From assembly GCF_003399765.1 (NCBI RefSeq), contig NZ_NFZV01000015.1, positions 1-64,000 of the forward strand: DNA of 64,000 nucleotides, given 5' to 3'. Below, in pieces: positions 7,839-19,333 of this stretch. The stretch comes from Alkalilimnicola ehrlichii. GTDB lineage: Bacteria; Pseudomonadota; Gammaproteobacteria; Nitrococcales; AK92. The notes under the pieces were generated by a model that was given only the letters and a program-made list of their open reading frames with translations, made no database searches and was not told where the DNA came from. The position numbers were made by a program, and so were the translations under genes. Every line of letters starts with the position of its first letter. Within the stretch, counting starts at the first letter, position 1.

Positions 7839-10800
7839 ATGCGTCTGACCAAAATAAAATTGGCGGGGTTCAAATCCTTTGTGGATCCGACCACGGTCGT
7901 GCTCCCCAGTGCGCTGATTGGCGTGGTGGGGCCGAACGGCTGTGGCAAGTCCAATATCATCGACTGCGTGCGGTGGGTGATGGGCGAGAGTTCCGCCAAG
8001 TACCTACGCGGCGAATCCATGACCGACGTTATCTTCAACGGCTCGTCGTCGCGTAAGCCGGTCGGTCAAGCATCGGTCGAGCTGGTTTTCGACAATCGCG
8101 ACGGCACCTTGGGCGGGCAGTATGCGAGTTACAACGAAATCTCCGTTAAGCGGCAAGTCAATCGCGAGAGCCAATCGCATTATTACTTGAACGGCACCCG
8201 GTGCCGAAAGCGCGATATCACCGACGTTTTTCTCGGTACGGGTCTAGGGCCGCGCAGTTACGCGATTATCGAGCAGGGCATGATCTCTCGGGTGGTAGAG
8301 GCTAAGCCCGAGGAGCTGCGAGTATATCTTGAAGAGGCCGCAGGCATTTCCCTGTACAAGGAAAGGCGCCGGGAAACCGAGCGCCGGATGCGGGATACGC
8401 GCGAGAACCTGGAGCGGTTGAACGACGTTCGCGAAGAGGTCGGCCGACAACTGGAAAAGCTCAAGCGGCAGGCCGAGACCGCCGAGCGCTACAAGGCATT
8501 AAAGGCCGAGGAGCGCCAGTATCGGGGCCAGCTAATGGCGCTGCGGCTAAGAGATCTTGATCGCCAACTCGAAGAGCTGGGGCAGGTGCTACAGGAAAAG
8601 GAAACGGCGACCGAGGCCGAGCTGGCCAAACAGCGCGAATCCGAGCGCGGCATCGAAACGGCCCGCGAGGCGCATGCGGAGCGTAGCGAGCTATTGGGCG
8701 AGGTTCAGGCGCGTTACTACTCCCTGGGTAGCGAAATCGCCCGGATCGAGCAGCAAATCACGCACCAGAAAGAGCTACGCGGTAAGCATCAGGAAGACCT
8801 CGACCGTAACCAGGAAGCCATCGATGCGGCACAGCTTGCCCTGGAAGAAGACCGCGATAAGCTGGCCGAGTTGCGCGAGCGCCTGGAAGAGCTGGAGCCT
8901 ATGCTGGAGGAAGGCGTCGCGGCCGAAGAGGAAGCGGCGGAGCGTGCCGGCGAGATTCAGGAGCGCTTGGACGAATGGCAGGCGCGCTGGGAGCAGTTCA
9001 ACCGGGATGCTGCCGAGCCGGTACAAACGGCGCAGGTAGAGCGGGCGCGTATCGAGCAGTTCGAACGCCGCAATCAGGATTTGGTGCGGCGACGGGAGCG
9101 CTTGCAAGAAGAACATGGCACGATTGACCTGGCCGGTTTCGAAGACGAGATAGAACAGCTGGCGGAAGAAGAGCGGCAACTCGGCGAGCAACAGCTTACG
9201 CTCCAGGAACAACGCGAAGAGGTGCAGCAGCGGTTCGAGGCGTTGCGCGAGCAACATAACGACTTAGGCGAAGCGCTTGCCGAATGGCGGGGGACCGTGC
9301 AGCAAACGCAGGCGCGTTTGACCTCGTTGGAGACCTTGCAACAGGCTGCGCTCGGCGGTGTCGACGGCTTACAGCGTTGGCTAGCGGAACAGGGGTGGAA
9401 TAGCGACGAGCGCCTGGCGCAGCAATTGGATGTCGAGCCAGGCTGGGAGCGCGCGGTAGAAATTGTGCTTGGCGATGTGCTGCAAGCCGTTTGTACCTCC
9501 CGTTTAGGTTTAGACGGAGCCTTGCTGCAAGGCCCGGAGCAGGGCCGCGTCACGATCATGGAGCAAGCGCCTACCGAAGCGGCGCCGGATGCTTTCCTGG
9601 CTAGTAAGGTCGCGGCCGATTGGCCGGTGCGCGATTTTCTATTGGGCGTAAGGTGGGCGGAGGATATGGCCGCTGCGCGCCAAATCCAGGCGACGTTAGC
9701 GCCTGGCGAGTCGGTCATTACCCGCAACGGCGTGTGGCTAGGTAAGCACTGGCTGCGCGTGGAAGGCGGCGAAGAGGCTGGTGGCGGCGTTCTCGAGCGC
9801 GAGCGAGACATTCAGCAGCTGCGCGAATCGCTGGTGGGCGAAAAGGATCGCTTAAGCGAGATCGAAGCGCAGCTGGAGCAGGCCAAAGCGCATTTGCAAG
9901 AGACGGAAGAGCGGCGCGACGAGCTGGCCTCTGCCCTGCACGAGTTGGAGCGCCGTTTATCCGCCGTCAGCGCGCAGCTTGAGAGCCGTCGTGGCCGTGT
10001 TGGCGAGTTGCAACAACGGCGCCAGCGTCTGGCCGAAGAAATAGCCGAAATCGATCGTGAGGTTGAAACCGGCGAAGAGGAGCTGCGGGCGGCGCGGCGG
10101 CACTTACAGGAAGCATTGTCGCGCTCGGAGGAGTTGGAAGCGCAACGGGAGCAGTTGCAGGGCGAGCGCGACGAATTGCAGGAGCGCTTGCAGGACTATC
10201 GAGAGCGGGCGCGCGAACAGCGCGAGTTACGGCACGATCTTTCCTTGAAAGTCGAGCATGCGAAAACCGCCGGTCGCTCTTTGGAAGAGGCCTTAGAGCG
10301 CTCCCAAGGGCAATTGGAACGGCTTTGCGAACAGCGCGAGAGCTTGCGAGAGGTGCTGCAGGAGCAGGGCGATCCGACCGAGGATTTGAGCCACCAGCGC
10401 GAGGCGTTACTGGAACAGCGCTTGCGGGTCGAGGAAGAGTTGAGCGAAGCGCGTGCGCAGCTAGGCGACCTGGAGGCGCAGCTGAGAGAGTTGGCCGACC
10501 GGCGGACCGAGGCCGATCGAGAGGTCCAGAGCCTGCGGCAAGCGCTAGAGAGCTTGCGCTTGAAGGCGCAAGAATTCAAAGTGCGGCGTCAGAACGAAGT
10601 CGAAAAGCTTAGCGACCTGGATCTGGAGTTGGATACGCTGCTGGACGCCTTACCGGCCGATGCTGCCGAAAGCGAATGGCAACAACAGCTAGAGCGTTTG
10701 GAAAGCCGTATCGCCCGGCTCGGCGCGATCAACTTGGCGGCGATCGACGAGTACAAGGCCTTAGAGGAGCGTAAAACCTACCTCGACCGTCAGCACGAAG

Positions 10801-11333
10801 ATCTAACCGAGGCGATGGAAACCTTGGAAAGCGCCATTCGCCGTATCGACCGCGAGACACGCACGCGCTTTAAAGAAACCTACGACAAGGTTAATGCCGG
10901 TATGCAGCGGATTTTCCCGCGCTTATTCGGCGGCGGTCAGGGCTATCTGGAACTGACCGGAGACGATTTACTGGAAACCGGAGTGGCGATTATGGCACGC
11001 CCTCCGGGCAAGCGGATTACCAACATCCATCTGCTCTCGGGCGGCGAAAAGGCGCTCACTGCGGTGGCGTTGGTGTTTGCAATATTCGAGCTCAATCCGT
11101 CGCCATTCTGTATGCTTGACGAAGTAGATGCGCCTTTGGACGAGGCCAATGTTGGCCGATTCTGTAATCTACTCGTCGAAATGTCGCAACGGGTACAATT
11201 CATTTTCATTACCCATAACAAAGCGACGATGGAAATTGCAGAGCACCTGACCGGCGTCACCATGCACGAACCGGGCGTCTCGCGCCTGGTTATGGTGGAT
11301 GTCGATGAAGCGGTGCAGTTGGCGGCGGTGTAA
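7839..11333 (+). CDS. smc: Chromosome segregation ATPase SMC
   Basis: This 1164-residue protein has the complete SMC layout. The N-terminal half of the ABC ATPase carries Walker A GPNGCGKS at 31-38. Two long coiled coils rich in E, R, Q and L flank a hinge at roughly 515-680. The C-terminal half carries the signature LSGGEKALT near 1066 and Walker B CMLDEVDAPLDEAN near 1091. I chose the ATG at 7839 (MRLTKIKLAGFKSF), after GAAAGGA, because the family begins there; an upstream start would add 15 unrelated residues. It works with ScpA and ScpB (18518-19966). It is followed by zipA and ligA, a known gammaproteobacterial arrangement. Confidence 0.97.
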   Translation: MRLTKIKLAGFKSFVDPTTVVLPSALIGVVGPNGCGKSNIIDCVRWVMGESSAKYLRGESMTDVIFNGSSSRKPVGQASVELVFDNRDGTLGGQYASYNEISVKRQVNRESQSHYYLNGTRCRKRDITDVFLGTGLGPRSYAIIEQGMISRVVEAKPEELRVYLEEAAGISLYKERRRETERRMRDTRENLERLNDVREEVGRQLEKLKRQAETAERYKALKAEERQYRGQLMALRLRDLDRQLEELGQVLQEKETATEAELAKQRESERGIETAREAHAERSELLGEVQARYYSLGSEIARIEQQITHQKELRGKHQEDLDRNQEAIDAAQLALEEDRDKLAELRERLEELEPMLEEGVAAEEEAAERAGEIQERLDEWQARWEQFNRDAAEPVQTAQVERARIEQFERRNQDLVRRRERLQEEHGTIDLAGFEDEIEQLAEEERQLGEQQLTLQEQREEVQQRFEALREQHNDLGEALAEWRGTVQQTQARLTSLETLQQAALGGVDGLQRWLAEQGWNSDERLAQQLDVEPGWERAVEIVLGDVLQAVCTSRLGLDGALLQGPEQGRVTIMEQAPTEAAPDAFLASKVAADWPVRDFLLGVRWAEDMAAARQIQATLAPGESVITRNGVWLGKHWLRVEGGEEAGGGVLERERDIQQLRESLVGEKDRLSEIEAQLEQAKAHLQETEERRDELASALHELERRLSAVSAQLESRRGRVGELQQRRQRLAEEIAEIDREVETGEEELRAARRHLQEALSRSEELEAQREQLQGERDELQERLQDYRERAREQRELRHDLSLKVEHAKTAGRSLEEALERSQGQLERLCEQRESLREVLQEQGDPTEDLSHQREALLEQRLRVEEELSEARAQLGDLEAQLRELADRRTEADREVQSLRQALESLRLKAQEFKVRRQNEVEKLSDLDLELDTLLDALPADAAESEWQQQLERLESRIARLGAINLAAIDEYKALEERKTYLDRQHEDLTEAMETLESAIRRIDRETRTRFKETYDKVNAGMQRIFPRLFGGGQGYLELTGDDLLETGVAIMARPPGKRITNIHLLSGGEKALTAVALVFAIFELNPSPFCMLDEVDAPLDEANVGRFCNLLVEMSQRVQFIFITHNKATMEIAEHLTGVTMHEPGVSRLVMVDVDEAVQLAAV

Positions 11334-11358
11334 CACATAGGCATGTTTGGGGACGCCC

Positions 11359-12141
11359 ATGGATGAACTTCGCTGGTTTCTACTCATAGTCGGCTTGCTG
11401 GTGATCGGCGGGATCTACGGTTTTGGCCGCTGGCAAGAACATCGCCGGCAGGGCGGTCGCGGGCCGGGTAAAAGCCGACGAGAGGCCTTTAGCGACGATG
11501 GCGAGGTCGACGCAGCGTTGCGCGATTTAGATGCTGTCATTGGGGCGGCCGATCCGGTCGATCCCGTGTCGCGTCCCTTACCGGTCGAGCCCGACGAGCC
11601 GGCTAAGCCGGTCGCCACGGTCGAGTCGCCGGTTCCAAAAGAGCCGGTACGGGAAAAACGCAGCGAGCCGACGGCGGCTCCCATGCCGGAAGGCCTGGAG
11701 CAGAAGTTCATCGTGATTCACGTCGCTTCGCCGAACGGCGAAATGTATCGAGGCGATGAATTATGGGCAGCGATGGAGGCCGTAGGGCTGGAGCATGGCG
11801 AATACGATATTTTCCATCACTACATCGACCTCAATGGTAAACCGTGTTCGATGTTCAGCGTCGCCAATATGTTGGAGCCAGGCTGGTTCGACCGCGAACT
11901 GATCGATGAGATTCGTTCGCCGGGGTTGGCCTTGTTCCTGCAACTGCCGGCGCCGTTTGAGGGGCAGGAGGCCTTCGACGAGATGCTGGCAACCGCGCGG
12001 GCGTTGGCCGAGCATTTGAATGCGACGCTGCTCGATGGCCGCCGCTGCAATTTAACTCAACAAGCTATCGAGCATATCCGCGAAGAGCTACGCGAGTATC
12101 GTCGTCGGGCGCATTTATTGGCGAGTCAGCAAAAGCGCTGA
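11359..12141 (+). CDS. zipA: Cell division protein ZipA
   Basis: ZipA anchors FtsZ to the inner membrane at the division site. The 260-residue product has an N-terminal membrane helix (LRWFLLIVGLLVIGGIYGFG, about 4-23), a charged then proline/glutamate-rich linker (about 30-115), and the C-terminal FtsZ-binding domain (about 118-250, starting LEQKFIVIHVAS and containing YDIFHHY and NMLEPGWFD). I chose the ATG at 11359, preceded by GGGGAC. An in-frame TTG four codons earlier is less likely. It lies 25 bp after smc and 38 bp before ligA, so the three genes probably form one transcript. ZipA is largely restricted to Gammaproteobacteria. Confidence 0.94.
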   Translation: MDELRWFLLIVGLLVIGGIYGFGRWQEHRRQGGRGPGKSRREAFSDDGEVDAALRDLDAVIGAADPVDPVSRPLPVEPDEPAKPVATVESPVPKEPVREKRSEPTAAPMPEGLEQKFIVIHVASPNGEMYRGDELWAAMEAVGLEHGEYDIFHHYIDLNGKPCSMFSVANMLEPGWFDRELIDEIRSPGLALFLQLPAPFEGQEAFDEMLATARALAEHLNATLLDGRRCNLTQQAIEHIREELREYRRRAHLLASQQKR

Positions 12142-12179
12142 TTCTACCGCCAACAGCCTGTTAGAAAGGGTACCGCTGA

Positions 12180-14206
<2,027 letters not shown>

Positions 14207-14218
14207 GGCCGAGCGTCA

Positions 14219-14248
14219 CGAGGCGCTGGACCAAAGTCCAGCGCCTCG
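14219..14248. terminator. Hairpin between convergent ligA and ppiC
   Basis: A perfect 13-bp stem, CGAGGCGCTGGAC / GTCCAGCGCCTCG with a CAAA loop, sits 12 bp after the ligA stop and 10 bp before the stop of the opposing gene. No strong T-run follows, but the position suggests a two-way terminator. Confidence 0.6.
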
Positions 14249-14258
14249 CAAAGTCCGC

Positions 14259-15082
14259 TTACGGTTGAGCCTGGATATCGATATCAACCTGTTCCCGGAG
14301 TTCTTCCAAGCGTTGCTCAAGCCGCTCTTGAGCCAGCATTTGCCGGATGCCATCCTGCACGTCGGCAAATTCCGGTGGCCTTGCTTCTCGCGTATCCTCT
14401 AACAAGATAATGTGCCAGCCGAACTGTGTCTCAATGGGTTCCTCGGTCATCTGGCCGGGTTCCATGGCGCGTACGGCAGCGGAGAAGCTATCGACCATCG
14501 CCCCCGACGGGAACCAGCCTAAATCGCCCCCGTTGCGGGCCGAGCCTGGGTCCAGCGAATGCTCTTCCGCTACAGCCGCGAAATTGGCGCCTTCTTCGAT
14601 CTGTGCGAGCAGTTCGCGAGCGGTTTCTTCGTCTTCGACCAAAATGTGGCTTGCCTTATATTCGAGCGCTCCCTCCTCGACGAAACGCTCTTCGTAAGCG
14701 GCACGGACTTCTTCGTCGCTAACGCCTTCGGCTTCCATCCATTCGACCAGCCGCCGGGTCAGCACTTCGTTACGGATATTTTGAAGCTGTCCGATCAGCT
14801 TAGGGTCTTCCAACAAACCTTGGTTTTCCGCTTCGCCCGCCAACAGCGTGAGGTCGACCAATACCTGTAGCAACGCTTCCCGCTCCTCCGGCGTTAATCG
14901 CTCGGGCTGGCCTTGCGTGCGTTGCTCCAAGTAGGCTTCATACTGCTCTTGCGTGATTGTGTGGCCGTTGACCGTCGCGAGTGGCTCGGACGCAGCCGGT
15001 TCCGTTTGGTCGTTACCATTGCCGCACGCGGTGAGCCCCAGGGCTAGCGCGACACCCATCGCTAGGGAGTAGTATTTTTCAT
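14259..15082 (-). CDS. PpiC/SurA-type peptidyl-prolyl isomerase lipoprotein (frameshift at start)
   Basis: The product is a parvulin-type foldase exported to the cell envelope. It has a SurA-like N-terminal helical part (about 35-130) and a parvulin domain (about 145-240, YKASHILVEDEETA ... NGGDLGWFPSGAMV ... TQFGWHIILLED). The natural start is the ATG at 15082 after AAGGA. One A is missing from the A-run at 15075-15079 (T on the plus strand); restoring it gives MKKYYSLAMGVALALGLTAC, a textbook lipoprotein signal with C19 lipidated, 274 residues in total. As written, the only open start would be further upstream with a charged, atypical leader. It faces ligA. The exact client proteins are unknown. 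Confidence 0.82.
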
Positions 15083-15242
15083 AGAAAGTCCTTATTACAT
15101 CCGTGATCAACTTGCGTAGAAGCGTCGGCCTGACGCCGTGGGTACCAGGCTATTCGTTTACCTCCCGGTGTTGCCCTACCGAGCGCGAACCGATAGAACC
15201 GTGCCGGCTGCCTATCCTATCGAACGAGCGCTTGCCCAGAGG

Positions 15243-15527
15243 CTAAAGCGCCCGAAATTCCTCCGGCGTATACGCTTTGATGCTTAACGCGTGAATAACG
15301 TCGTTACGCATGGCATCGCCCATGGCAGCATAGATCATCCGGTGCCGTTCCATCGTGCTCTTGCCCGCGAAATCGGGGCTGACCACACGGGCGCGGAAGT
15401 GACCGCCGCCTGCCGCGGCGCCGGCATGTCCTGCGTGTTTATGACTATCGTCGATGACGTCGAGTTCCTCGATGCTCAGCGCTGCGTTTAAACGCTCCTT
15501 AATCATGGCGACACGTTCGGCGGTCAT
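15243..15527 (-). CDS. BolA family protein
   Basis: This 94-residue protein has the BolA layout: an N-terminal amphipathic helix ([27 protein letters not shown]), the central variable loop, and the KH-like part with [39 protein letters not shown]. The conserved histidines HKHAGH and the H of ALSIKAYTP's preceding VIHALS are in place; in relatives these take part in Fe-S binding with monothiol glutaredoxins. The alanine/glycine insertion ([10 protein letters not shown]) is typical of the BolA/IbaG group. Its start overlaps the stop of the yciI-like gene by ATGA, so they are translated together. A link to Fe-S handling or morphology is family knowledge, not shown here. Confidence 0.88.
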   Translation of the reverse strand: MTAERVAMIKERLNAALSIEELDVIDDSHKHAGHAGAAAGGGHFRARVVSPDFAGKSTMERHRMIYAAMGDAMRNDVIHALSIKAYTPEEFRAL

Positions 15528-15823
15528 GGCAATACTCGTTTGAAGGGTTTGACGGTGACATCTCGGTAAACGCCGGCGGCGACATAAGGGTCGGCATCGG
15601 CCCAGGCGCGCGCCTCCTCCAGCGAGGCGAACTCGGCAACCACGAGGCTGCCGCTAAAGCCCGCCGGGCCGGGGTCCGGACTGTCGATGGCGGGGAGAGG
15701 GCCGGCCAACAGCAGGCGACCTTCGTCGCGCAGCACTTCCAAACGCTGCAAGTGTGCCGGCCGGGCTTGGGCGCGTAAGGGTAGGCTGTTCTCGACGTCG
15801 GTACTGATAATAGCGTAATACAT
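15524..15823 (-). CDS. yciI: YciI-like protein
   Basis: The 99-residue product is a YciI/YCII-fold protein (ferredoxin-like, dimeric). [42 protein letters not shown] contains the conserved R-x-H-L and GRLLLAGP elements, followed by [25 protein letters not shown]. The ATG at 15823 was chosen because the fold begins at MYYAI; an upstream in-frame ATG at 15880 adds 19 unrelated residues. AGGAGG lies 11 nt upstream. The biochemical role of YciI in Gammaproteobacteria is not established. Coupling with bolA suggests an operon. Confidence 0.85.
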   Translation of the reverse strand: MYYAIISTDVENSLPLRAQARPAHLQRLEVLRDEGRLLLAGPLPAIDSPDPGPAGFSGSLVVAEFASLEEARAWADADPYVAAGVYRDVTVKPFKRVLP

Positions 15824-16010
15824 ACGGGTTCTGGCCTCCTTGAAACCAGAATTATGCAACAGACCAGCGCTGGAGCACACTGGGGCTAGCCCGATCGAGT
15901 AGGAGGGATAAACCGTTTGAGTTGCCCGAACGGTGTTTTTTCACAACAGAGTGCTTTGACTTCGGTACAATGGCCGTTTTCCGACGACTCCAGGGCCTTT
16001 GAGAGATACG

Positions 16011-16634
16011 ATGAGTCAATACTTCGAAATCCATCCCGTCACTCCACAGCCACGCTTGCTCAAGCAGGCCGTTGAGATTTTGCGTAATGGCGGGGTTATC
16101 GTCTATCCGACCGACTCGACCTACGCGCTCGCTTGCCGTATCGGCGACAAACCGGCTTTGGAGAGGATTCGCGCTATCCGTCGTTTGGACGATCGCCACA
16201 ACTTTACCTTGGCTTGTCTCGATTTATCGGATATTTCCCGCTACGCCAAAGTCGATAACCGCGCCTACCGCACGCTCAAGGCGCACACGCCCGGGCCTTA
16301 CACCTTCATTTTAATGGCTACCCGCGAAGTGCCGCGTATATTGCAGCATCCGAAACGGAAAACGATCGGTATTCGGGTGCCGGAGCATGCGGTGGCGCGC
16401 GCGCTATTGAACGAGTTGGGCGAGCCGCTGATGACGACCAGCTTATTGCTGCCGGAAGACGATCTCCCGTTGACCGATCCGGACGATATTCGGGAGCGTT
16501 TGGACAAACAGGTCGATGCCATTGTGGCTTCCGGCACCTGTGGTTTGGAGCCCAGTACCGTCATCGATTTGAGCGGCGATGAACCTATTGTGGTTCGCCG
16601 TGGTCTGGGAGATGCGAGTCTATTCGAAGGGTAA
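16011..16634 (+). CDS. yciO: YciO-type Sua5/YrdC family protein
   Basis: This 207-residue protein aligns by eye along its whole length with E. coli YciO (MSQYFEIHPVTPQPRLLKQAVEI ... GGVIVYPTDSTYALACRI ... RHNFTLACLDLSD ... PGPYTFIL). It has the Sua5/YrdC threonylcarbamoyl-AMP synthase fold, with the KRKTIGIRVP and PSTVIDL elements of the nucleotide pocket. YciO proteins are paralogues of TsaC, and their physiological role is less certain than t6A synthesis. I chose the ATG at 16011; an in-frame TTG 12 bp earlier has no better ribosome site. The site-2 protease gene follows 6 bp later, starting a long operon. Confidence 0.88.
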   Translation: MSQYFEIHPVTPQPRLLKQAVEILRNGGVIVYPTDSTYALACRIGDKPALERIRAIRRLDDRHNFTLACLDLSDISRYAKVDNRAYRTLKAHTPGPYTFILMATREVPRILQHPKRKTIGIRVPEHAVARALLNELGEPLMTTSLLLPEDDLPLTDPDDIRERLDKQVDAIVASGTCGLEPSTVIDLSGDEPIVVRRGLGDASLFEG

Positions 16635-16640
16635 GCATCT

Positions 16641-17293
16641 ATGATGGCAGAACTCTCCTTATTGGAGCGTTTAGCGGTGTGGGCTTTGCCAGTGATTTTC
16701 GCCATTACGGTCCATGAAGTTGCGCATGGCTGGATGGCGGAACGCTTAGGCGACCCTACGGCCCGACGCTTGGGTCGGATCACGTTAAACCCAATCAAGC
16801 ATATCGATCCTCTTGGTACCTTAATCGTGCCCGGACTGCTGCTGTTTGCCGGCGGTTTTATTTTCGGGTGGGCCAAACCGGTGCCGGTAACCTATGAAAA
16901 CCTGCGCGATTCGAAACGCGGAATGGCCATTGTGGCCGCGGCGGGCCGGGTGCAAACCTGTTAATGGCGGTTTTGTGGGGGCTATTTATTAAACTGGTCT
17001 ATAGCCTTGGGTTGGCGCCGGGTTTAAGCCAGGGGCTTATCCTGATGGGTATCGCCGGTATCCAGATCAACGTCATTTTAATGGTACTGAATCTGCTGCC
17101 GATTCCACCGCTCGACGGTAGTCGAGTGTTGGGCGGTTTCATCTCCGACCGGGCTGAAGCTGCGTTAATGCGTTTGGAGCCGTATGGCTTTCTTATTATT
17201 CTCGGTCTGCTAATTACTGGGATTCTCGGTTTTCTGCTGATGCCGCCGGTATCCGCTATCATAACGGGCATTGCTAGCCTACTAGGAATTTGA
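16641..17293 (+). CDS. M50 site-2 protease family membrane protein (one frameshift)
   Basis: Corrected, this is a 217-residue multi-helix metalloprotease. HEVAH (about 25-29) gives two zinc ligands in the first core helix and PPLDGSRV supplies the third-ligand motif (usually NxxPxPxLDG). The frame breaks at 16946-16947: GCGGGCCGGGTGCA lacks one C of a CCC run. Restoring it gives AAAGPGANLLMAVL, a conserved loop of this family. The protein is the short, PDZ-less type found next to trpS and scpAB in many proteobacteria. Its substrate is unknown. Confidence 0.85.
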
Positions 17294-17303
17294 AGGAGGG
17301 ACG

Positions 17304-18518
17304 TTGAGTACGCTTACCTCGCAAAGTCGTGTGCTATCTGGCATGCGCCCGACCGGAAGTCTGCACCTTGGCCACTACCACGGCGTATTGAAGAATTGGA
17401 TCAAACTCCAGCAGGAGTATGAGTGTTACTTCTTCGTTGCCGACTGGCACGCCCTGACCACGCATTACGACGAACGCGAGGTGTTGGGTAAACACGTCTG
17501 GGATCTTGTCATCGATTGGCTGGCCTGCGGGGTCAACCCTAACCTGGCAAGGATCTTTATCCAGTCGCGGGTACCGGAGCACGCCGAGCTGCATCTATTG
17601 CTCTCGATGATCACGCCTTTAGGGTGGTTAGAACGGGTTCCGACCTATAAGGATCAGCAGGAAAAGCTCAAAGAGAAGGACTTGGCAACCTACGGTTTCT
17701 TGGGTTATCCGCTGTTGCAAAGCGCCGATATTCTCATCTACAAGGCCGACGCGGTGCCGGTAGGAGAGGACCAGGTAGCGCATGTTGAGATCACGCGAGA
17801 GATTGCCCGTCGCTTTAATCATATGTACGGACGCGAGCCGGATTTTGAGGAACGGGCGGATGCGGCTGTCCGGAAGATGGGTAAGAAAAACGCTAAGCTC
17901 TATTTCAATCTGCGCAAGCGGTATCAGGAGCAAGGCGATCACGAAGCGTTAAACGTCGCACAAGCCTTGCTGGAAGATCAGCAAAACATCACGCTGGCCG
18001 ATCGCGAGCGTTTGTTTGGGTATCTAGAAGGTAGCGGGCGCAGTATTCTGCCGGAGCCGCATGCCTTGTTAACGCCGGCGGCGCGTATGCCCGGACTTGA
18101 CGGGCAAAAGATGTCGAAGTCGTATCACAACACGATTTCCCTACGAGAACCGCTGGATTTGGTCGAGAAGAAAATTCGCACCATGCCGACCGACCCGGCG
18201 CGGGTGCGGCGGAGCGATCCGGGAGAGCCGACGAAGTGCCCGGTGTGGGAATTCCATAAAATCTATTCCGAGGACGATACGCAGGAGTGGGTGCTGAAAG
18301 GGTGTCGCACTGCCGGTATCGGTTGCATTGAGTGCAAGGGGCCAGTTATCGAGGCCGTTCAGGAGGAGCTGCGGCCCATCCAGCAGCGTATTCGGGAGTT
18401 TGAAGAAAGTCCGGAAGTGGTGCGTAGCATCGTTGCCGAGGGCACCGAAGCGGCACGTACCGTTGCCCGCGAGACCATGATCGAGGTCCGTAGTTCGATG
18501 GGGCTGGAATATCGCTGA
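17304..18518 (+). CDS. trpS: Tryptophanyl-tRNA synthetase
   Basis: The class I enzyme charges tRNA-Trp. The 404-residue protein has the HIGH motif as HLGH at 21-24 (MRPTGSLHLGHYHG), and the KMSKS loop as KMSKS in DGQKMSKSYHNTI. It is longer than the E. coli enzyme. The extra C-terminal segment carries a cysteine cluster (CPVW ... GCRTAGIGCIECKGP), known in a longer TrpS group. The start is a TTG at 17304, supported by AAGGAGGG six nt upstream and by homology beginning right after it. Its stop overlaps the scpA start (TGATG), so scpA is translationally coupled. Confidence 0.95.
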   Translation: MSTLTSQSRVLSGMRPTGSLHLGHYHGVLKNWIKLQQEYECYFFVADWHALTTHYDEREVLGKHVWDLVIDWLACGVNPNLARIFIQSRVPEHAELHLLLSMITPLGWLERVPTYKDQQEKLKEKDLATYGFLGYPLLQSADILIYKADAVPVGEDQVAHVEITREIARRFNHMYGREPDFEERADAAVRKMGKKNAKLYFNLRKRYQEQGDHEALNVAQALLEDQQNITLADRERLFGYLEGSGRSILPEPHALLTPAARMPGLDGQKMSKSYHNTISLREPLDLVEKKIRTMPTDPARVRRSDPGEPTKCPVWEFHKIYSEDDTQEWVLKGCRTAGIGCIECKGPVIEAVQEELRPIQQRIREFEESPEVVRSIVAEGTEAARTVARETMIEVRSSMGLEYR

Positions 18519-19324
18519 TGGAAGCCGGCCAGCCGGACGCCGATGAGGCGCTCGTCGAACAGATCGCGGTTGTCGCCGGAGAGCCTTTTACCGCGCTGCC
18601 GCAGGATCTTTACATCCCGCCGGATGCTCTCGAAGTGTTTCTGGAAACCTTCGAGGGCCCGTTGGATCTGTTGTTATACCTGATCAAACGCCAGAATCTG
18701 GATATTCTCGATATTCCTATAGCAGAGATCACGCGACAGTACATAAGCTACGTGGATTTGATGAAGGATCTACGGCTTGAGTTGGCGGCGGAGTATTTAG
18801 TCATGGCGGCAATGCTGGCGGAGATTAAATCGCGCATGTTGCTGCCGCGTCCGGCGCAAGCGGACGACGAGGAAGCCGATCCGCGGGCGGAGTTGGTCCG
18901 GCGCCTACAAGAGTACGAGCGCTTTAAGACGGCGGCCGAAAATCTGGACGAGCTGCCGCGGGTTGCCCGCGATATCTTCCCGGCACATGCCGAGGCGCCC
19001 GAGCGCAGGGTGGTCAAATTGCAGCCGGAAGTTAGCCTCAAAGAGCTGCTTTCGGCTTTTAGCGACGTATTGAAACGGGCAGAGCTATTCACCCACCACC
19101 AGGTGCAACGTGAAGCCTTATCGGTGCGAGAGCGGATGACGGAGACGCTAAGCCGGTTAAACGCGGATCGTTTCACTGTATTTACCGATTTGTTTCCGAT
19201 TAAGGAAGGTCGGCTTGGTGTGGTCGTGACGTTTCTGGCGGTGTTGGAGTTGATTAAGGAATCCCTGGTGGAGCTTGTCCAGGCGGAGCCCTTTGCGCCG
19301 ATTTATCTCAAAGCAAGAGCCTAA
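18518..19324 (+). CDS. scpA: Segregation and condensation protein A
   Basis: ScpA is the kleisin that bridges the SMC heads. The 268-residue protein contains the N-terminal SMC-binding part (LEVFLETFEGPLDLLLYLIKRQNLDILDIPIAEITRQYISYV), a middle region that binds ScpB (LVRRLQEYERFKTAAENL), and a C-terminal winged helix (TVFTDLFPIKEGRLGVVVTFLAVLELIKESLVELVQ). The ATG at 18518 overlaps the trpS stop. About 40 extra residues lie before the conserved core. scpB follows after 9 bp. The partner smc gene is at 7839-11333, so the whole condensin is encoded in this window. Confidence 0.95.
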   Translation: MEAGQPDADEALVEQIAVVAGEPFTALPQDLYIPPDALEVFLETFEGPLDLLLYLIKRQNLDILDIPIAEITRQYISYVDLMKDLRLELAAEYLVMAAMLAEIKSRMLLPRPAQADDEEADPRAELVRRLQEYERFKTAAENLDELPRVARDIFPAHAEAPERRVVKLQPEVSLKELLSAFSDVLKRAELFTHHQVQREALSVRERMTETLSRLNADRFTVFTDLFPIKEGRLGVVVTFLAVLELIKESLVELVQAEPFAPIYLKARA

Positions 19325-19333
19325 GGTCGCACC

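Noticed and set aside
7540-7848. 102-aa frame between queF and smc
   Set aside because: Arginine/cysteine-rich, low-complexity translation with no ribosome site; it overlaps the smc start.
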